This document shows positions 20,288-29,626 of a stretch of DNA of 64,000 bases, in pieces. The stretch is from NCBI GenBank assembly GCA_032716605.1, contig CM064572.1, forward strand, positions 37,056,313 to 37,120,312. The letters are read 5' to 3'. Source of the DNA: Paralithodes platypus (taxonomy: Eukaryota > Arthropoda > Malacostraca > Decapoda > Lithodidae). Each line of letters begins with the position of its first letter. The stretch's first letter is position 1. The translations under genes and the position numbers were made by a program. The notes under the pieces were generated by a model, which saw only the letters and a list, made by a program, of their open reading frames with translations, was not told the origin of the DNA and made no database searches.

Positions 20288-20586
20288 TACCTCCATCAAG
20301 CTTTGGAAAACACCCCCAAGACCCTCCTTCAAAATAAGTTTATACATTTATACAAAATGTCCCGGCCAAAGGCCGTTCCCTGTTAGAATTGCAGGCTCGC
20401 TTTCGCTCGCCAGGAAAAAATTGACACCTAAATGACGCGACAAGGCTTAATATTGACCAAAATAGAAGGGGGTGAAAGGTATTAACATCGCCAAACTTAT
20501 TGGCTGAACGTCTTAATATCTGAAAACATAATGGGGATAATCATGAGGAAGAAGGGGGACCAGAAAAACCAACCATTCCTCCTTAA
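20288..20586 (-). mobile_element. PAL1 MITE, end-truncated
   Basis: Reverse orientation: CTCCATCAAGCTTTGGAAAA, GTCCCGGCCAAAGGCCG, CGCTTTCGCTCGCCAGG, CTTATTGGCTGAACGTCTTA, then CCATTCCTCCTTAA. The first about 80 bp next to LINE-B are missing. Confidence 0.8.
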
Positions 20587-20744
20587 GTACAGGGAGTATA
20601 CTGTATATGTGTGTACTGTGTATGTGTACTTCATAAATATATAAATACATTTACTTGTTTGTGTGTCAGAGCTCTTGTTAACTTGATTGTGTTAATGGGA
20701 GATGGCCCGTTTTTCTGGTCCCTATTCTCCCTCGTGTTAAGCTC

Positions 20745-21377
20745 GTGTTATTCTTCAACAATACAAAAATCAACCCTTCATCTTCTCTCAATATTCTTGG
20801 TGTCTCTTTTTCTTCTGCTCTCATTTGGAAGGACCATATTACCAGTCTTGCTATGGCAGCCTCCCAGAAGCTGGGTGTGCTCAACCGCCTTAGGGGGTTC
20901 TTTTCCCCTGCACAGCTTCTTGCTCTGTACAGGGGCATAGTGCGCCCTTGTATTGAGTATTGTTCACATGTGTGGGGAGGTTCCTCTCACACTGCTCTCC
21001 TAGACAAAGTTGAAAGGAAGGCCTTTCGTATCATTAACTCCCGTCCACTCACCAACTCTCTGCAATCTCTCTCTCTCCGCCGCAATGTTGCATCTCTCTC
21101 GCTATTCTATCGCTACTCTAATAATCAGTGTTCCTCAGAGCTATCCCAGTGCATACCACCTCCTTTACGTAGGGCACGTGGTACCCGTCTCGCAACTCAA
21201 TCCCACCCCTACTCTGTGCAACTCTCCAATCCAAGAGTGAAACGTTACTCTCAAACTTTCTTCTACTCAACAGCTGAGCTCTGGAACTCTCTCCCAGAAT
21301 CAGTCTTTCCCTCTTCCTATGACTTAAATTGCTTCAAACTCAGTGTGTCCAGGCATTTTGGCTCGAACGTCCCTTGA
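20745..21377 (+). pseudogene. RT C-terminus of LINE-C, 210 aa open
   Basis: The open frame includes NILGVSFSSALIWKDHITSL, RGFFSPAQLLALYRGIVRPC, WGGSSHTALLDKVERKAFRI and FFYSTAELWNSLPESVFPSS. These blocks follow the catalytic palm in Jockey/CR1-type RTs and align with the C-terminus of LINE-B. No catalytic motif is included, so the fragment cannot act alone. The open frame reflects recent insertion rather than a gene. Confidence 0.85.
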
Positions 21378-21475
21378 TTTTGGCCCTGTCACTCTTTCAA
21401 CTATGGGGGAGGCACTCGCTATAGGCAGTTATGTTTTTTGCCTCCCTCAATCACATAGAAAAAAGAAAACAAATT
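20746..21475 (+). mobile_element. LINE-C 3' end, copy 1
   Basis: 5'-truncated non-LTR retrotransposon: the RT thumb/C-terminus plus a short 3' UTR ending CCTCCCTCAATCACATAG and an A-rich tail. Two more copies lie at 23028-23613 and 27348-28008 with the same 3' terminus, which establishes the element end. Confidence 0.85.
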
Positions 21476-21779
21476 TGAGATTAAAAGACGTTCGGCCCAT
21501 TAGTTTGGCGATTTTAACACATGTCGCCCCATTGCATTGTCAATATTAAGACCTATAATTCGTGCCATTTTGTTGTCGATTTTTTCCTGGCAAACGATAC
21601 TGAGCCTGTAATTTTGGAAGAGCCGGCCTGTGGCCGGGATATATTTCTACCGAAAAATGTACAAATTAATCTAGAAGGGGAATCTACTGGATGATTTTTA
21701 AGCTTGATGGAGGTCTAGGACAATAATAAAATAATAAAAACACATACATAAATTTTCAAATAAATACGCTTATCCCCCC

Positions 21780-21990
21780 TTAAGGAGGGAGGTCTTCGGT
21801 CTTCTCTGTACCCTCTTTTCCCTCATGGTTAGCCCCATTAGGTTTAAGATTTTAAGACGTGCACCCCATTAGTTTGACGGTTTAAAGACCTGCCGCCCCA
21901 TTTCTTTGTCAATATTCAAACGTTTCGTGCCATTTAGGTGTCGATATATTTCTGGTGAGTGGTAGCGAGCCTGTAATTTTGGAGGAACCG
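21780..21990 (+). mobile_element. PAL1 MITE, 3'-truncated, abutting the previous one
   Basis: Starts at the same TTAA that ends the preceding PAL1, then TTTTAAGACGTGCACCCCAT and GAGTGGTAGCGAGCCTGTAA. The second half is replaced by (GA)n from 21990. Confidence 0.8.
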
Positions 21991-22244
21991 AGAGAGAGAG
22001 AGACAGAGAGAGAAGATGGATGGTGACAAAGAATGAGAGAAAGTTACCGATACGTTCTGTGAGATAACTCTAATGGTCTTCAAAGTAATATTAAGGAGAG
22101 GGAGAGAGAGAGAGAGAGAGAGATAGAGATATGCCTGGGTCGTACTGCAAGACACATTATCATTATAGGACACTTCAGGACCCAACCTAGGACATATATT
22201 CATAATTAATTCAGGCACTCGCTACCATAATATTATTAAAGGTA
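21991..22244. repeat. (GA)n tracts and spacer
   Basis: (GA)n at 21991-22013 and 22094-22127, with non-coding sequence between and after. No gene. Confidence 0.6.
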
Positions 22245-22290
22245 GCTAAAAATCAAATAACTACGACGCCGCCGGTACAGAAGGAGTTAA
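22245..22290. mobile_element. PAL4 right-arm fragment
   Basis: ACGACGCCGCCGGTACAGAA then GGAGTTAA, identical in layout to PAL4 right ends. The matching left arm is not visible nearby. Confidence 0.6.
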
Positions 22291-22809
22291 TGTCCTAGTC
22301 CACGAAGACTCTAACTCTCATTTTTCTATCGACAAGTGTACAAATAAAGCTAGAAGGATGGTATGGGAAGGGGGTGGGGGGGGGAATTTAGCTTATAGAG
22401 GGGGGGGGGGGTGATTAATTTCATATAATTATAGAACTCGTAAGGTTTCTAAGGGTAAAACATAAAGGGCTCTAAAACTGCACAGCCAATGAAAACCCCC
22501 AACATAAATTTAATATACCGGTACTTCCTAAATAATGCCCAATTAAAAAAATAAATAAAAAAAAATACCGGTACATAATATCAAACAAATACAAATACAA
22601 AATAATAATAAATATAATAGAAGCAAAATATTAATATATATATGAACAATATATATATACTGTAATACATTAAATAAATACATATATAAGAACTAAAATA
22701 TAAAAATTATTAAACAAATGAAACATACAAAATATATATACCGGTATATATAATTAATCCATAAAATAAAATAAATTGTGTTAATATAATCACTCAACAC
22801 TTTTCCGGG
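22291..22809. other. AT-rich spacer, no gene
   Basis: Contains a PAL1-like scrap near 22320-22360 (CTATCGACAAGTGTACAAAT), two G-runs, then AT-rich DNA with three TACCGGTA palindromes. No coding potential. Confidence 0.55.
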
Positions 22810-22997
22810 ATGACCTACTGTAGATGTGTGTGAATTTGTATTTTGTTGTTGTGTGTTCATTGTTTTCTGTTGTGTTATGTTTTGTGTTTTCCCTATTCTG
22901 GCTCTGTCTTGAATCCCCCCCCCCCCCATAAAAAAAAAAAAAAAAAAAACATAGGAAAAGTTGGGATTGGGCCTGAGTATATAGATAGATAGATAGA
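22810..22997 (+). repeat. Interspersed repeat R, copy 2
   Basis: Same block order as 4478-4635, here with a 14-C run and an A20 run near 22917-22950 and a TAGA tetranucleotide tail at 22979-22996. Confidence 0.6.
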
Positions 22998-22998
22998 A

Positions 22999-23792
22999 CA
23001 CATTCAGTACCGATGACGTTCTTTTAACTATGAGTGAGGGATACTAAAAACAGAACTGCCTGTAGGGAGTGCCTCCCCCAGAGTTGAAAGAGTGATAGGG
23101 CAAAAATCAAGGGACGTTCGAGCCAAATTGCCTGGACAGACAGAGTTTGAAGCAATGCAAAGAATAGGAAGAGGGAAAGACTGATTCTGGTAGAGAGTTC
23201 CAGAGCTCAGTTGTTGAATAGAAGACAAATTGAGAAAAGCGTTTCACTCTTGGGTTGGGGAGTTGCACAGAGTAGGGGTTTTATTGTGTTGCATGACGGG
23301 TGCTACGTGCTCTACGAAGAGGGGATGGTATACACTGAGAGAGCTCTGAGGAACACTGATTATTGTAATAGCGGTACTATAGTGAGAGATGCAAAATTGC
23401 GGCGAAGAGAGAGAGATTGCAGAGAATTGGTGAGTGGACGGGAGTTAATGATACGAAAGGCTTTCCTTTCTACTTTGTGCTTTGTGAGAGGATCCGCCCC
23501 ACACATGTGAACAATACTTAATACATAGACACACTGTGCCCCTGTACAGAGCAAGAAGCTGTTCAGGGGTAAAGAACCCCTTGAGGCGGTTAACCACACC
23601 CAGCTTCGGGGAAACTAGAGTGACTACTATTAGACGAATATCATCAGTTAACAAAGGATCTCCAGCAATTAACAGGCTTCAAACTATATCACTTAACCTT
23701 TATTACTACTACAGATCCTTTTTAAACTGCAGAAATCGTCTTAATATAACTCGAATGCAATATAAAGACGTCGCCAGTACAGAAGGGGTTAA
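22999..23792. mobile_element. PAL4 MITE interrupted by LINE-C
   Basis: Left arm 22999-23027 (CATTCAGTACCGATGACGTT) and right arm about 23614-23792 (AATCGTCTTAATATAACTCG ... CGCCAGTACAGAAGGGGTTAA), separated by a minus-strand LINE-C 3' end. Its interior (CAGCAATTAACAGGCTTC, AGATCACTTAACC-like) matches the PAL4 at 28372. Confidence 0.7.
23028..23613 (-). mobile_element. LINE-C 3' end, copy 3 (degraded)
   Basis: Starts (3' end) at CTATGAGTGAGGGATAC and includes the RT C-terminus in two overlapping frames (23360-23599, 23445-23654; VVNRLKGFFTPEQLLALYRG). It has about 90 bp of internal loss relative to copies 1 and 2 and several frameshifts. Pseudogene. Confidence 0.8.
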
Positions 23793-23891
23793 AGGGACAG
23801 GATTATTATTCCCATGCATATTCCTATTAGTGCAGTAATTGCAGGTTGCACATTTTACCTACGGCGCCGCCGAAGTGTAATGAATTAATTA

Positions 23892-24097
23892 TTAACCCTT
23901 TCTGTACCGACAACGTCTATGTAACTTTATGCTAGCTGTATTTAGACGAGTTTGTGCAGTTTAAGAAGGATCTGTAGTATTAGGAAGGGTTAAGGGAGAG
24001 CCTATTAATTGCCTTTGGCCCTTTTTAAATTGAATAGCATCGCTTCATATTAGCCAAAATACAGTTCAAAAGACGTCGCCGGTACAGAAGGGGTTAA
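23892..24097. mobile_element. PAL4 MITE, complete
   Basis: TTAACCCTTTCTGTACCGAC to CGCCGGTACAGAAGGGGTTAA, 206 bp. The inner arms TTTAGACGAGTTTGTGCAGT and AAATTGAATAGCATCGC are imperfect inverted partners. Its right TTAA is also the left TTAA of a PAL1. Confidence 0.85.
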
Positions 24098-24471
24098 GGG
24101 AGTAGTGCATGGTTCTTGGTCTATATATAATTTTTTATATATTTTTGAGTTTCCTTGCTAGACCTCCATCAAGCTTAGAAAAACACCCACTAGACCCCCT
24201 TTCAAGATAAATTTGTAATTTTTTCGGTAGAAAAATTTCCCGGCCGAAGGCCGCTTCCTTCAAAAATAGAGGCTCGCTTTAGCTCGCCGGGAAAGAAATT
24301 GACACCTAAAGGCATGAAAGGTTTTAATATTGACACAAAGAAATGTGGCGAAAGGTCTCAAAATCACCAAACTAACAGAACGAACGTCTTAATACCTCAA
24401 CACTAATATGCTAAATATGAGGGAGAAGGGCGTCCAGAAAAAGCGAGTAGTACCCCCTTAAGCAACTCCTA
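24094..24471 (-). mobile_element. PAL1 MITE, complete, variant termini
   Basis: TTAAGGGAGTAGTGCATGG to GAGTAGTACCCCCTTAA, 378 bp, reverse orientation of the interior: CCTCCATCAAGCTTAG, CCCGGCCGAAGGCCG, TCGCTTTAGCTCGCCGGG, AACGAACGTCTTAA. The terminal GGGAGTAGTRC differs from the GGGGAGATGGG of other copies, so it is a subfamily shared with 28009-28375. Confidence 0.85.
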
Positions 24472-24950
24472 AAAGACCCATTCACACGAGAACATTTTAG
24501 AGCAACTTTTCTTGGCAATTTTTATAATGCAATATTTTAACCCTTAGAAGATACGGTGACGCAATAGGAGTTTTCAATCTGTGGACACCAATACTAAAAT
24601 GTGAACATTGCTAATACTTACGTACTGTATCTATTTTCTTGTGATTTCAAAACATCAAGTATAATTTTAGATTATTTGTTCTTACATTATGGTGTTTAAC
24701 AGATACATCTAATGGATATGTGTTTTATTAAGTACATTTCTATGTTTCATTGTAGAGTAGAATATTGTATACAGCATATGCTGATTGGTTGTTGATTGAT
24801 TTGTGTTGATAAAGTTGAGATATCTTCATTATTCCATATATATTATTGAAACTAAAGTTGTAAGCAATTTTAATGATAATGTAATCATCTAAAGTTAAAT
24901 ACGAACCCTGAGAGCTAAAATACATCACATATAACACATTAATAACATAG
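24472..24950. other. AT-rich spacer, no gene
   Basis: Near 24538 there is a lone TTAACCCTTAGAAGATACGG that looks like a left TTAACCC terminus, but no right end was found. Nothing else is recognised. Confidence 0.5.
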
Positions 24951-25235
24951 ATATTATAAAGTGAACATAAACAAAATACAAATTGATAAAGCCAACATGT
25001 AAGCGAGATTTGTAAACTGACAATCTCGGCTTACATCTCACCCACCTTAGCCAATCACAAGCTTCTGCATTTTTAACATATGCAGCGGCTTCCTAACACC
25101 AGGGTAACTATCAACGGTGCTGGTAAGATAGGATATCAGCCCCTGATTGGCTGATAGGCTCAAGAACTCAGCCGTCTCGGCAGGCAGTGATTTTTCTTAT
25201 ATGTTTTTATTTTGTCTGTGTTCACTTTATAATAT
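24951..25235. mobile_element. PAL8 hairpin element
   Basis: Terminal inverted repeats of about 28 bp: ATATTATAAAGTGAACATAA at the left pairs with TGTGTTCACTTTATAATAT at the right; 285 bp. It contains an inner 40-bp hairpin at 24997-25036. Ends lack TTAA, so it belongs to another superfamily. No ORF; one copy here. Confidence 0.7.
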
Positions 25236-25506
25236 TTTCGTTAGTAGTGTATTTTATGTGACATATTTTATACCACGGTGTTTGGATATCACTAGAACAT
25301 CACTCAATTGTTGAAATTGCTTGTAATTAAAGTATTTAAGCAGTAGATATGAAATATTGAAAATATTTTGATTTACTAATCATACTCCTATCCATTACCC
25401 AATCAACGGCCTCTATAACAAATTAGCTACTTCTCAAGTCCAGCAGTCCTGTTCAGAGAAAAATAATTAACTGAATGAAAAGTCAAATTAATCATAAGAG
25501 CGTTGT
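25236..25506. other. AT-rich spacer, no gene
   Basis: No repeat or coding signal recognised. Confidence 0.5.
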
Positions 25507-25991
25507 TTAACACCTTAAGAGCGGGTGGTGAGTATATTGCACTGTGCCGCCCAGCGTTTTTTTTTTACCATAAATGGGGTTGTTTACGTGCTCTTTTTCA
25601 TGCATAAACAAGACCCAGAGTGTAATACAAGTATGTATCCTGAAAGGGCGTAAATTGAGCTTTCCAATGACACCCGAACCATCCTTCTACGATCACTGGT
25701 TGTCTTGCAACGATCGTGCAACCGAAGGGCAAAATCGCTAAAATACGGTAATTTCTTTATATAATTACGTATGTAGCGAGGGAGTGAGGGTGGATGTAAG
25801 TGGAGTAAATCTCAGTCGGTCCACGGCGGCCGTGGCGAGTGGTCATGAGGTAACCCAGGCTCCTCCCGTCGCTCGTCTCTCTCTCAGAGCCAATATTGCG
25901 CCAAAATTGAACACAGACTTTAGTCGGGCCCCGCACATAGTCCAAATTTTTCGATACGGACTTAAGTCGGGCCCCGATAGACAAAGGTTAA
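25507..25991. mobile_element. PAL5-type TTAA element, GC-rich interior
   Basis: TTAACACCTTAAGAGCGGGT to CCCGATAGACAAAGGTTAA, 485 bp. It has only short terminal similarity between its ends. GTCGGGCCCCGCACATAGTC near the right recalls ACGGGCCCCGTACGTGGTC in 62891-63319, and both have a GC-rich centre with GAGTGAGG/GCTCGC blocks. Grouping the two is tentative. Confidence 0.5.
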
Positions 25992-26370
25992 TATAGATAC
26001 CACTATTATAAATATATCATTAGCATACAAAAGAAGGTAATTCATATACTATTTATTTTTAGCAACCAGTATTTACCGTTGTTTCGTTGTTTCGTAATGG
26101 ATTTATTTCACAACAATATTTATTCCTGCTCTCTTATTTTAAATATACAATAAAATAGTGAGCTAAAATATATAAGAGATTATTATAATATATATGAAGT
26201 TTATATAGGATTAAAACCTCTTGTCATAAGACTCTGTTAACTTCAGGAAAAATCGACAAATAATTTAGAAACTGACACCCTTCTTAGTCTTGTTCACATT
26301 ATATTCGATAATTGGCGAATCTGGTGACATCTGGCAAGCTTGTCTACAGATTGAACACTCCTATTCGTTC
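25992..26370. other. AT-rich spacer, no gene
   Basis: No feature recognised; a few runs of TATA and a poly-T near 26050. Confidence 0.5.
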
Positions 26371-26434
26371 CTCTGTTTTGGCTATTATTGGACGATTTTA
26401 TTCAGATTAGTATGGGTATGTGGAAGTAAGTTAG

Positions 26435-26875
26435 TTAAGGGGAGATGGGTCGTTTTTTCTGGTCACCCTTCTTCTTCATGCTTAGCCCCAATAGTATTCA
26501 GGTTTTAAGATGTTCGGCCCATTAGTTTAGCGATTACAAGACCTTTTGTCCCATTCCGTTTTCAATTTTAAGACTTTTCGTGTCATTTACTGTAGGTATT
26601 GATTTTTTCCTGGCGAGCGATAGCGAGCCTGTCATATATGAGAAACCGGCCTTCGGCCGGGACATTTTGCTATTGAAAAATGTACAATTTTATCATCAAG
26701 GAGGGAGTTTTTACGTAGGAAACTAAAAAAAGAAAGACAATTAAAATAGTAAAAAAAGACACATAAACAATCAAAGAAATACGCCCATCCCATCTCCCCC
26801 TAATACGCCCATCCCATCTCCCCCTAATACGCCCATCCCATCTCCCCCTAATACGCCCATCCCATCTCCCCCTAA
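26435..26875 (+). mobile_element. PAL1 MITE with reiterated right terminus
   Basis: TTAAGGGGAGATGGGTCG to CCCATCTCCCCCTAA, 441 bp. Interior: TTTTAAGATGTTCGGCCCAT, TGGCGAGCGATAGCGAGCCT, CCGGCCTTCGGCCGGGACAT. Its right terminal 24 bp occur four times in tandem. Confidence 0.85.
26780..26875. repeat. 24-bp tandem x4 at a MITE end
   Basis: Four perfect copies of TACGCCCATCCCATCTCCCC+CTAA at 26780, 26804, 26828 and 26852. The unit is exactly the PAL1 right terminus including a TTAA-like end (CTAA). Confidence 0.95.
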
Positions 26876-26980
26876 TTGAGATGCCATTATAATTCCGACA
26901 AAGCCTTCCTAATTTGCATAAAATCGTCTAATGATAGCCAGCACAAACTGTCAAAATGAGGCATACTATTTGCAAAGAGT

Positions 26981-27044
26981 TCTCTCTCTCTCTCTCTCTC
27001 ACACGCGCACACTCACACACACACACTGCAGCAATCATTCTGGT

Positions 27045-27095
<51 letters not shown>

Positions 27096-27136
27096 CGCGC
27101 ACACTCACACACACACACTGCAGCAATCATTCTGGT

Positions 27137-27176
<40 letters not shown>
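26981..27176. repeat. Composite (CT)n/(CA)n repeat
   Basis: A block of (TC)n, then ACACGCGCACACTCACACAC, then CTGCAGCAATCATTCTGGTA occurs twice, followed by a third (TC)n. Non-coding; it generates spurious serine/leucine-rich reading frames. Confidence 0.9.
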
Positions 27177-27179
<3 letters not shown>

Positions 27180-27344
27180 CCTAGAATATTATTAAAATTC
27201 CTCTTAAGTCTTCAAGGGATGTTTAATTATTATTTAATATTTATTAGAATGTTCCATTAGGCATTTGTATAGGTCGATTCTTACATATTTTCCTCATTAC
27301 TGTGTTGCCATTATACTGTAATTTTAACTAATTCAATATCAGAT

Positions 27345-27347
<3 letters not shown>
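27177..27347. other. AT-rich spacer, no gene
   Basis: No feature recognised. Confidence 0.5.
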
Positions 27348-27375
<28 letters not shown>

Positions 27376-28008
27376 CTATGTGATTGAGGGAGGCAAAAGG
27401 CATAACTGCCTATAGCGAGTGCCTCCCCCATAGTTGAAAGAGTGACAGGGCCAAAATCAAGGGACGTTTGAGCCAAAATGCCTGGACACACGGAGTTTGA
27501 AGCAATTTAAGTCATAGGAAAAGGGAAAGACTGATTCTGGGAGAGAGTTCCAGAGCTCAGCTGTTGAGTAGAAGAAAGTTTGAGAGTAACGTTTCACTCT
27601 TGGGTTGGAGAGTTGCACAGAGTAGGGGTGGGATTGAGTTGCAAGACGGGTACCACGTGCCCTACGTAAAGGAGGTGGTATGCACTGGGATAGCTCTGAG
27701 GAACACTGATTATTATAGTAGCGATAGAATAGCGAGAGAGATGCAACATTGCGGCGGAGAGAGAGAGATTGCAGAGAGTTGGTGAGTGGACGGGAGTTAA
27801 TGATACGAAAGGCCTTCCTTTCAACTTTGTCTAGGAGAGCGGTGTGAGAGGAACCTCCCCACACATGTGAACAATACTCAATACAAGGGCGCACTATGCC
27901 CCTGTACAGAGCAAGAAGCTGTGCAGGGGAAAAGAACCCCCTAAGGCGGTTGAGCACACCCAGCTTCTGGGAGGCTGCCTTAGCAAGACTGGTAATATGG
28001 TCCTTCCT
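27348..28008 (-). mobile_element. LINE-C 3' end, copy 2, with poly(A) tail
   Basis: A T28 run at 27348-27375 is the poly(A) tail on the minus strand, next to the common 3' terminus. Codes for the RT C-terminus (27457-27957 and a little upstream) with RGFFSPAQLLALYRGIVRPC and FFYSTAELWNSLPESVFPFS, nearly identical to copy 1. Truncated 5' at a PAL1. The clean tail and intact frame point to a recent insertion. Confidence 0.85.
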
Positions 28009-28375
28009 TTAAGGGGATAGTGCTTGGTTTTTGGTCTATATATTCAATTATTTATTCATTTTTGAGTGTCCTCGCTGGACCTCCATCAAGCTCAGACAAA
28101 CACTACCTAAATCCTCTTTCAAGATAAATTTGTACATTTTTTCGGTAGAAAAATGTTCCGCCCGTAGGCCGGTTCCTTCTGAAATTAGAGGCTCGCTTAG
28201 GCTCGCCAAGAAAACATCGACACCTAAAGGGTACGAAAGGTTTTGATATTGACAACAAAATGAGAAAGGTCTCAAAATCGACAAACTAACGGAACGAATG
28301 TCCTAAAACCTCAAAACTAATAAGCTAAACATGAGGAAGAAGGGGGTCCAGAAAATATGAGCAGTACCCCCTTAA
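28009..28375 (-). mobile_element. PAL1 MITE, complete, variant termini
   Basis: TTAAGGGGATAGTGCTTGG to GAGCAGTACCCCCTTAA, 367 bp. Same subfamily as 24094-24471. Interior CCTCCATCAAGCTCAG, CGCCCGTAGGCCGG, CTCGCTTAGGCTCGCCAAG. The right TTAA is shared with the next PAL4. Confidence 0.85.
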
Positions 28376-28586
28376 CCCCTTCTGTACCGATGCCGTCCTT
28401 TTAACTTTATTCTGGCTACTATTAGATGATTTTATTTGGTTCTAAAATAGTCCCCAGCAATTAAAAGGCTTCGAACTAGATCACTTAACCTTTTTTTCTG
28501 CAACATATCGTTCTTAAACTGAACAAATTTGTCTAAATATGACTAGAATGAAATACAAAAGACGCCGTCGCTACAGCAGGGGTTAA
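28372..28586. mobile_element. PAL4 MITE, complete
   Basis: TTAACCCCTTCTGTACCGAT to CGTCGCTACAGCAGGGGTTAA, 215 bp. TTAACTTTATTCTGGCTACT at the left is the inverted partner of the TGACTAGAATGAAATAC arm at the right. Confidence 0.85.
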
Positions 28587-28677
28587 TATGCAGATACACA
28601 GACAGACAGACAAACAACGGTCGTATAATTTCAATATTCAACTAATATATATACTATATAATATACAGTATATACAG

Positions 28678-28708
<31 letters not shown>

Positions 28709-28734
28709 TATAATTATATATATACTAGCAGGGG
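28587..28734. repeat. GACA and (TA)n microsatellites
   Basis: Short ACAGACAGACAGACAAACAA and then (TA)n with TATACTGTATATAC palindromes. No gene. Confidence 0.7.
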
Positions 28735-29213
28735 TACCCGGCGTTGCCTGGATTTAAATTCTACCATAATCACCATCACTACTACCACCACTACTACTAC
28801 CATAATCACCATCATCAATCACTATTGCCACAATCATCACAATACTACTACTACCATAATCACCGGCCTCGACCTCCCTGTGCCTCATTAAACGGCGACC
28901 TCGATTTCGGCCGTTAAATGACCTCCAATTTTGGATCTGACCTCATCCGTACCCCCATTTTGAGGGGCACCGAACAACTTTCGTTCAATACACCTTTTCG
29001 ATCGGAGGCCACCTTCTGCCCCAAACGGCAATTTTTTCATTTTTTTTTCAATTTCGGTCTCGAAACGACCTCGGATCGTGGCCTCGCCCCCTCTATGACC
29101 TGACCCAGGTCAATTGACACCCACATGCAATGTTTCAGCTCCCCAGGTCCAAAACTGCGGCTGCCTATTAAGAACACACAGACAGACAGACAAACAGACA
29201 CACGAACTGATTT

Positions 29214-29217
<4 letters not shown>
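28735..29217 (+). mobile_element. SINE/RTE-tail-like repeat
   Basis: Starts ACTAGCAGGGGTACCCGGCG + TTGCC and ends ACAGACAGACAGACAAACAG ... TTTAATAATATATA next to (TA)n. This head and tail combination is familiar from interspersed repeats of many invertebrates thought to be moved by RTE-type LINEs. The interior has an (ATCACC/TACTAC)n stretch and CTCGACCTCC/ACGACCTCGG blocks. No RT. Family assignment is from memory and tentative. Confidence 0.45.
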
Positions 29218-29287
<70 letters not shown>

Positions 29288-29583
29288 GAATGTATATATA
29301 TATACCGTATGTATATACTGTATATAAATATATATATATATATATGAATATATACACATATATATATATATATATGTGTATATATTCATATATATAATAA
29401 CACACATACACACGCTTATTCACTCACACAAGTACACACAAACATAATATACTGAACACACACACACACGCATACTGACACGCAAACACACATAATTATT
29501 CACACACACACAAACTCACTCTTTCACACATGCACACACAATATCCAGTATATACACACATGCTCACACATATATACACACAC

Positions 29584-29620
<37 letters not shown>
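29218..29620. repeat. (TA)n, (CA)n and (TC)n microsatellites
   Basis: (TA)n of about 70 bp at 29218-29287, more TA palindromes to 29397, CA-rich to 29585, (TC)n at 29587-29620. It produces tyrosine/isoleucine-rich shadow frames only. Confidence 0.9.

Positions 29621-29626
<6 letters not shown>

Larger units (their letters stand above)
20692..21783 (+). mobile_element. PAL1 MITE interrupted by LINE-C
   Basis: TTAATGGGAGATGGCCCG to CTTATCCCCCCTTAA. The left 50-60 bp (20692-20745) and the right about 305 bp (21478-21783; AGACGTTCGGCCCATTAG, CCGGCCTGTGGCCGGGA, AAGCTTGATGGAGGTC) together make one PAL1. The 0.73-kb LINE-C 3' end lies between them. Confidence 0.75.
26371..26960. mobile_element. PAL4 (diverged subtype) interrupted by PAL1
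   Basis: 26371-26434 (GGCTATTATTGGACGATTTT, CAGATTAGTATGGGTATGTG) and 26876-26960 (CTTCCTAATTTGCATAAAAT, CGTCTAATGATAGCCAGC) are the two arms of the subtype seen at 17060-17266. A PAL1 has inserted between them at TTAA. Confidence 0.7.

Noticed and set aside
29037..29423. Tyr/Ile-rich frames of 80-128 codons
   Set aside because: Translation of (TA)n and (CA)n microsatellites; no recognisable domain or codon structure.
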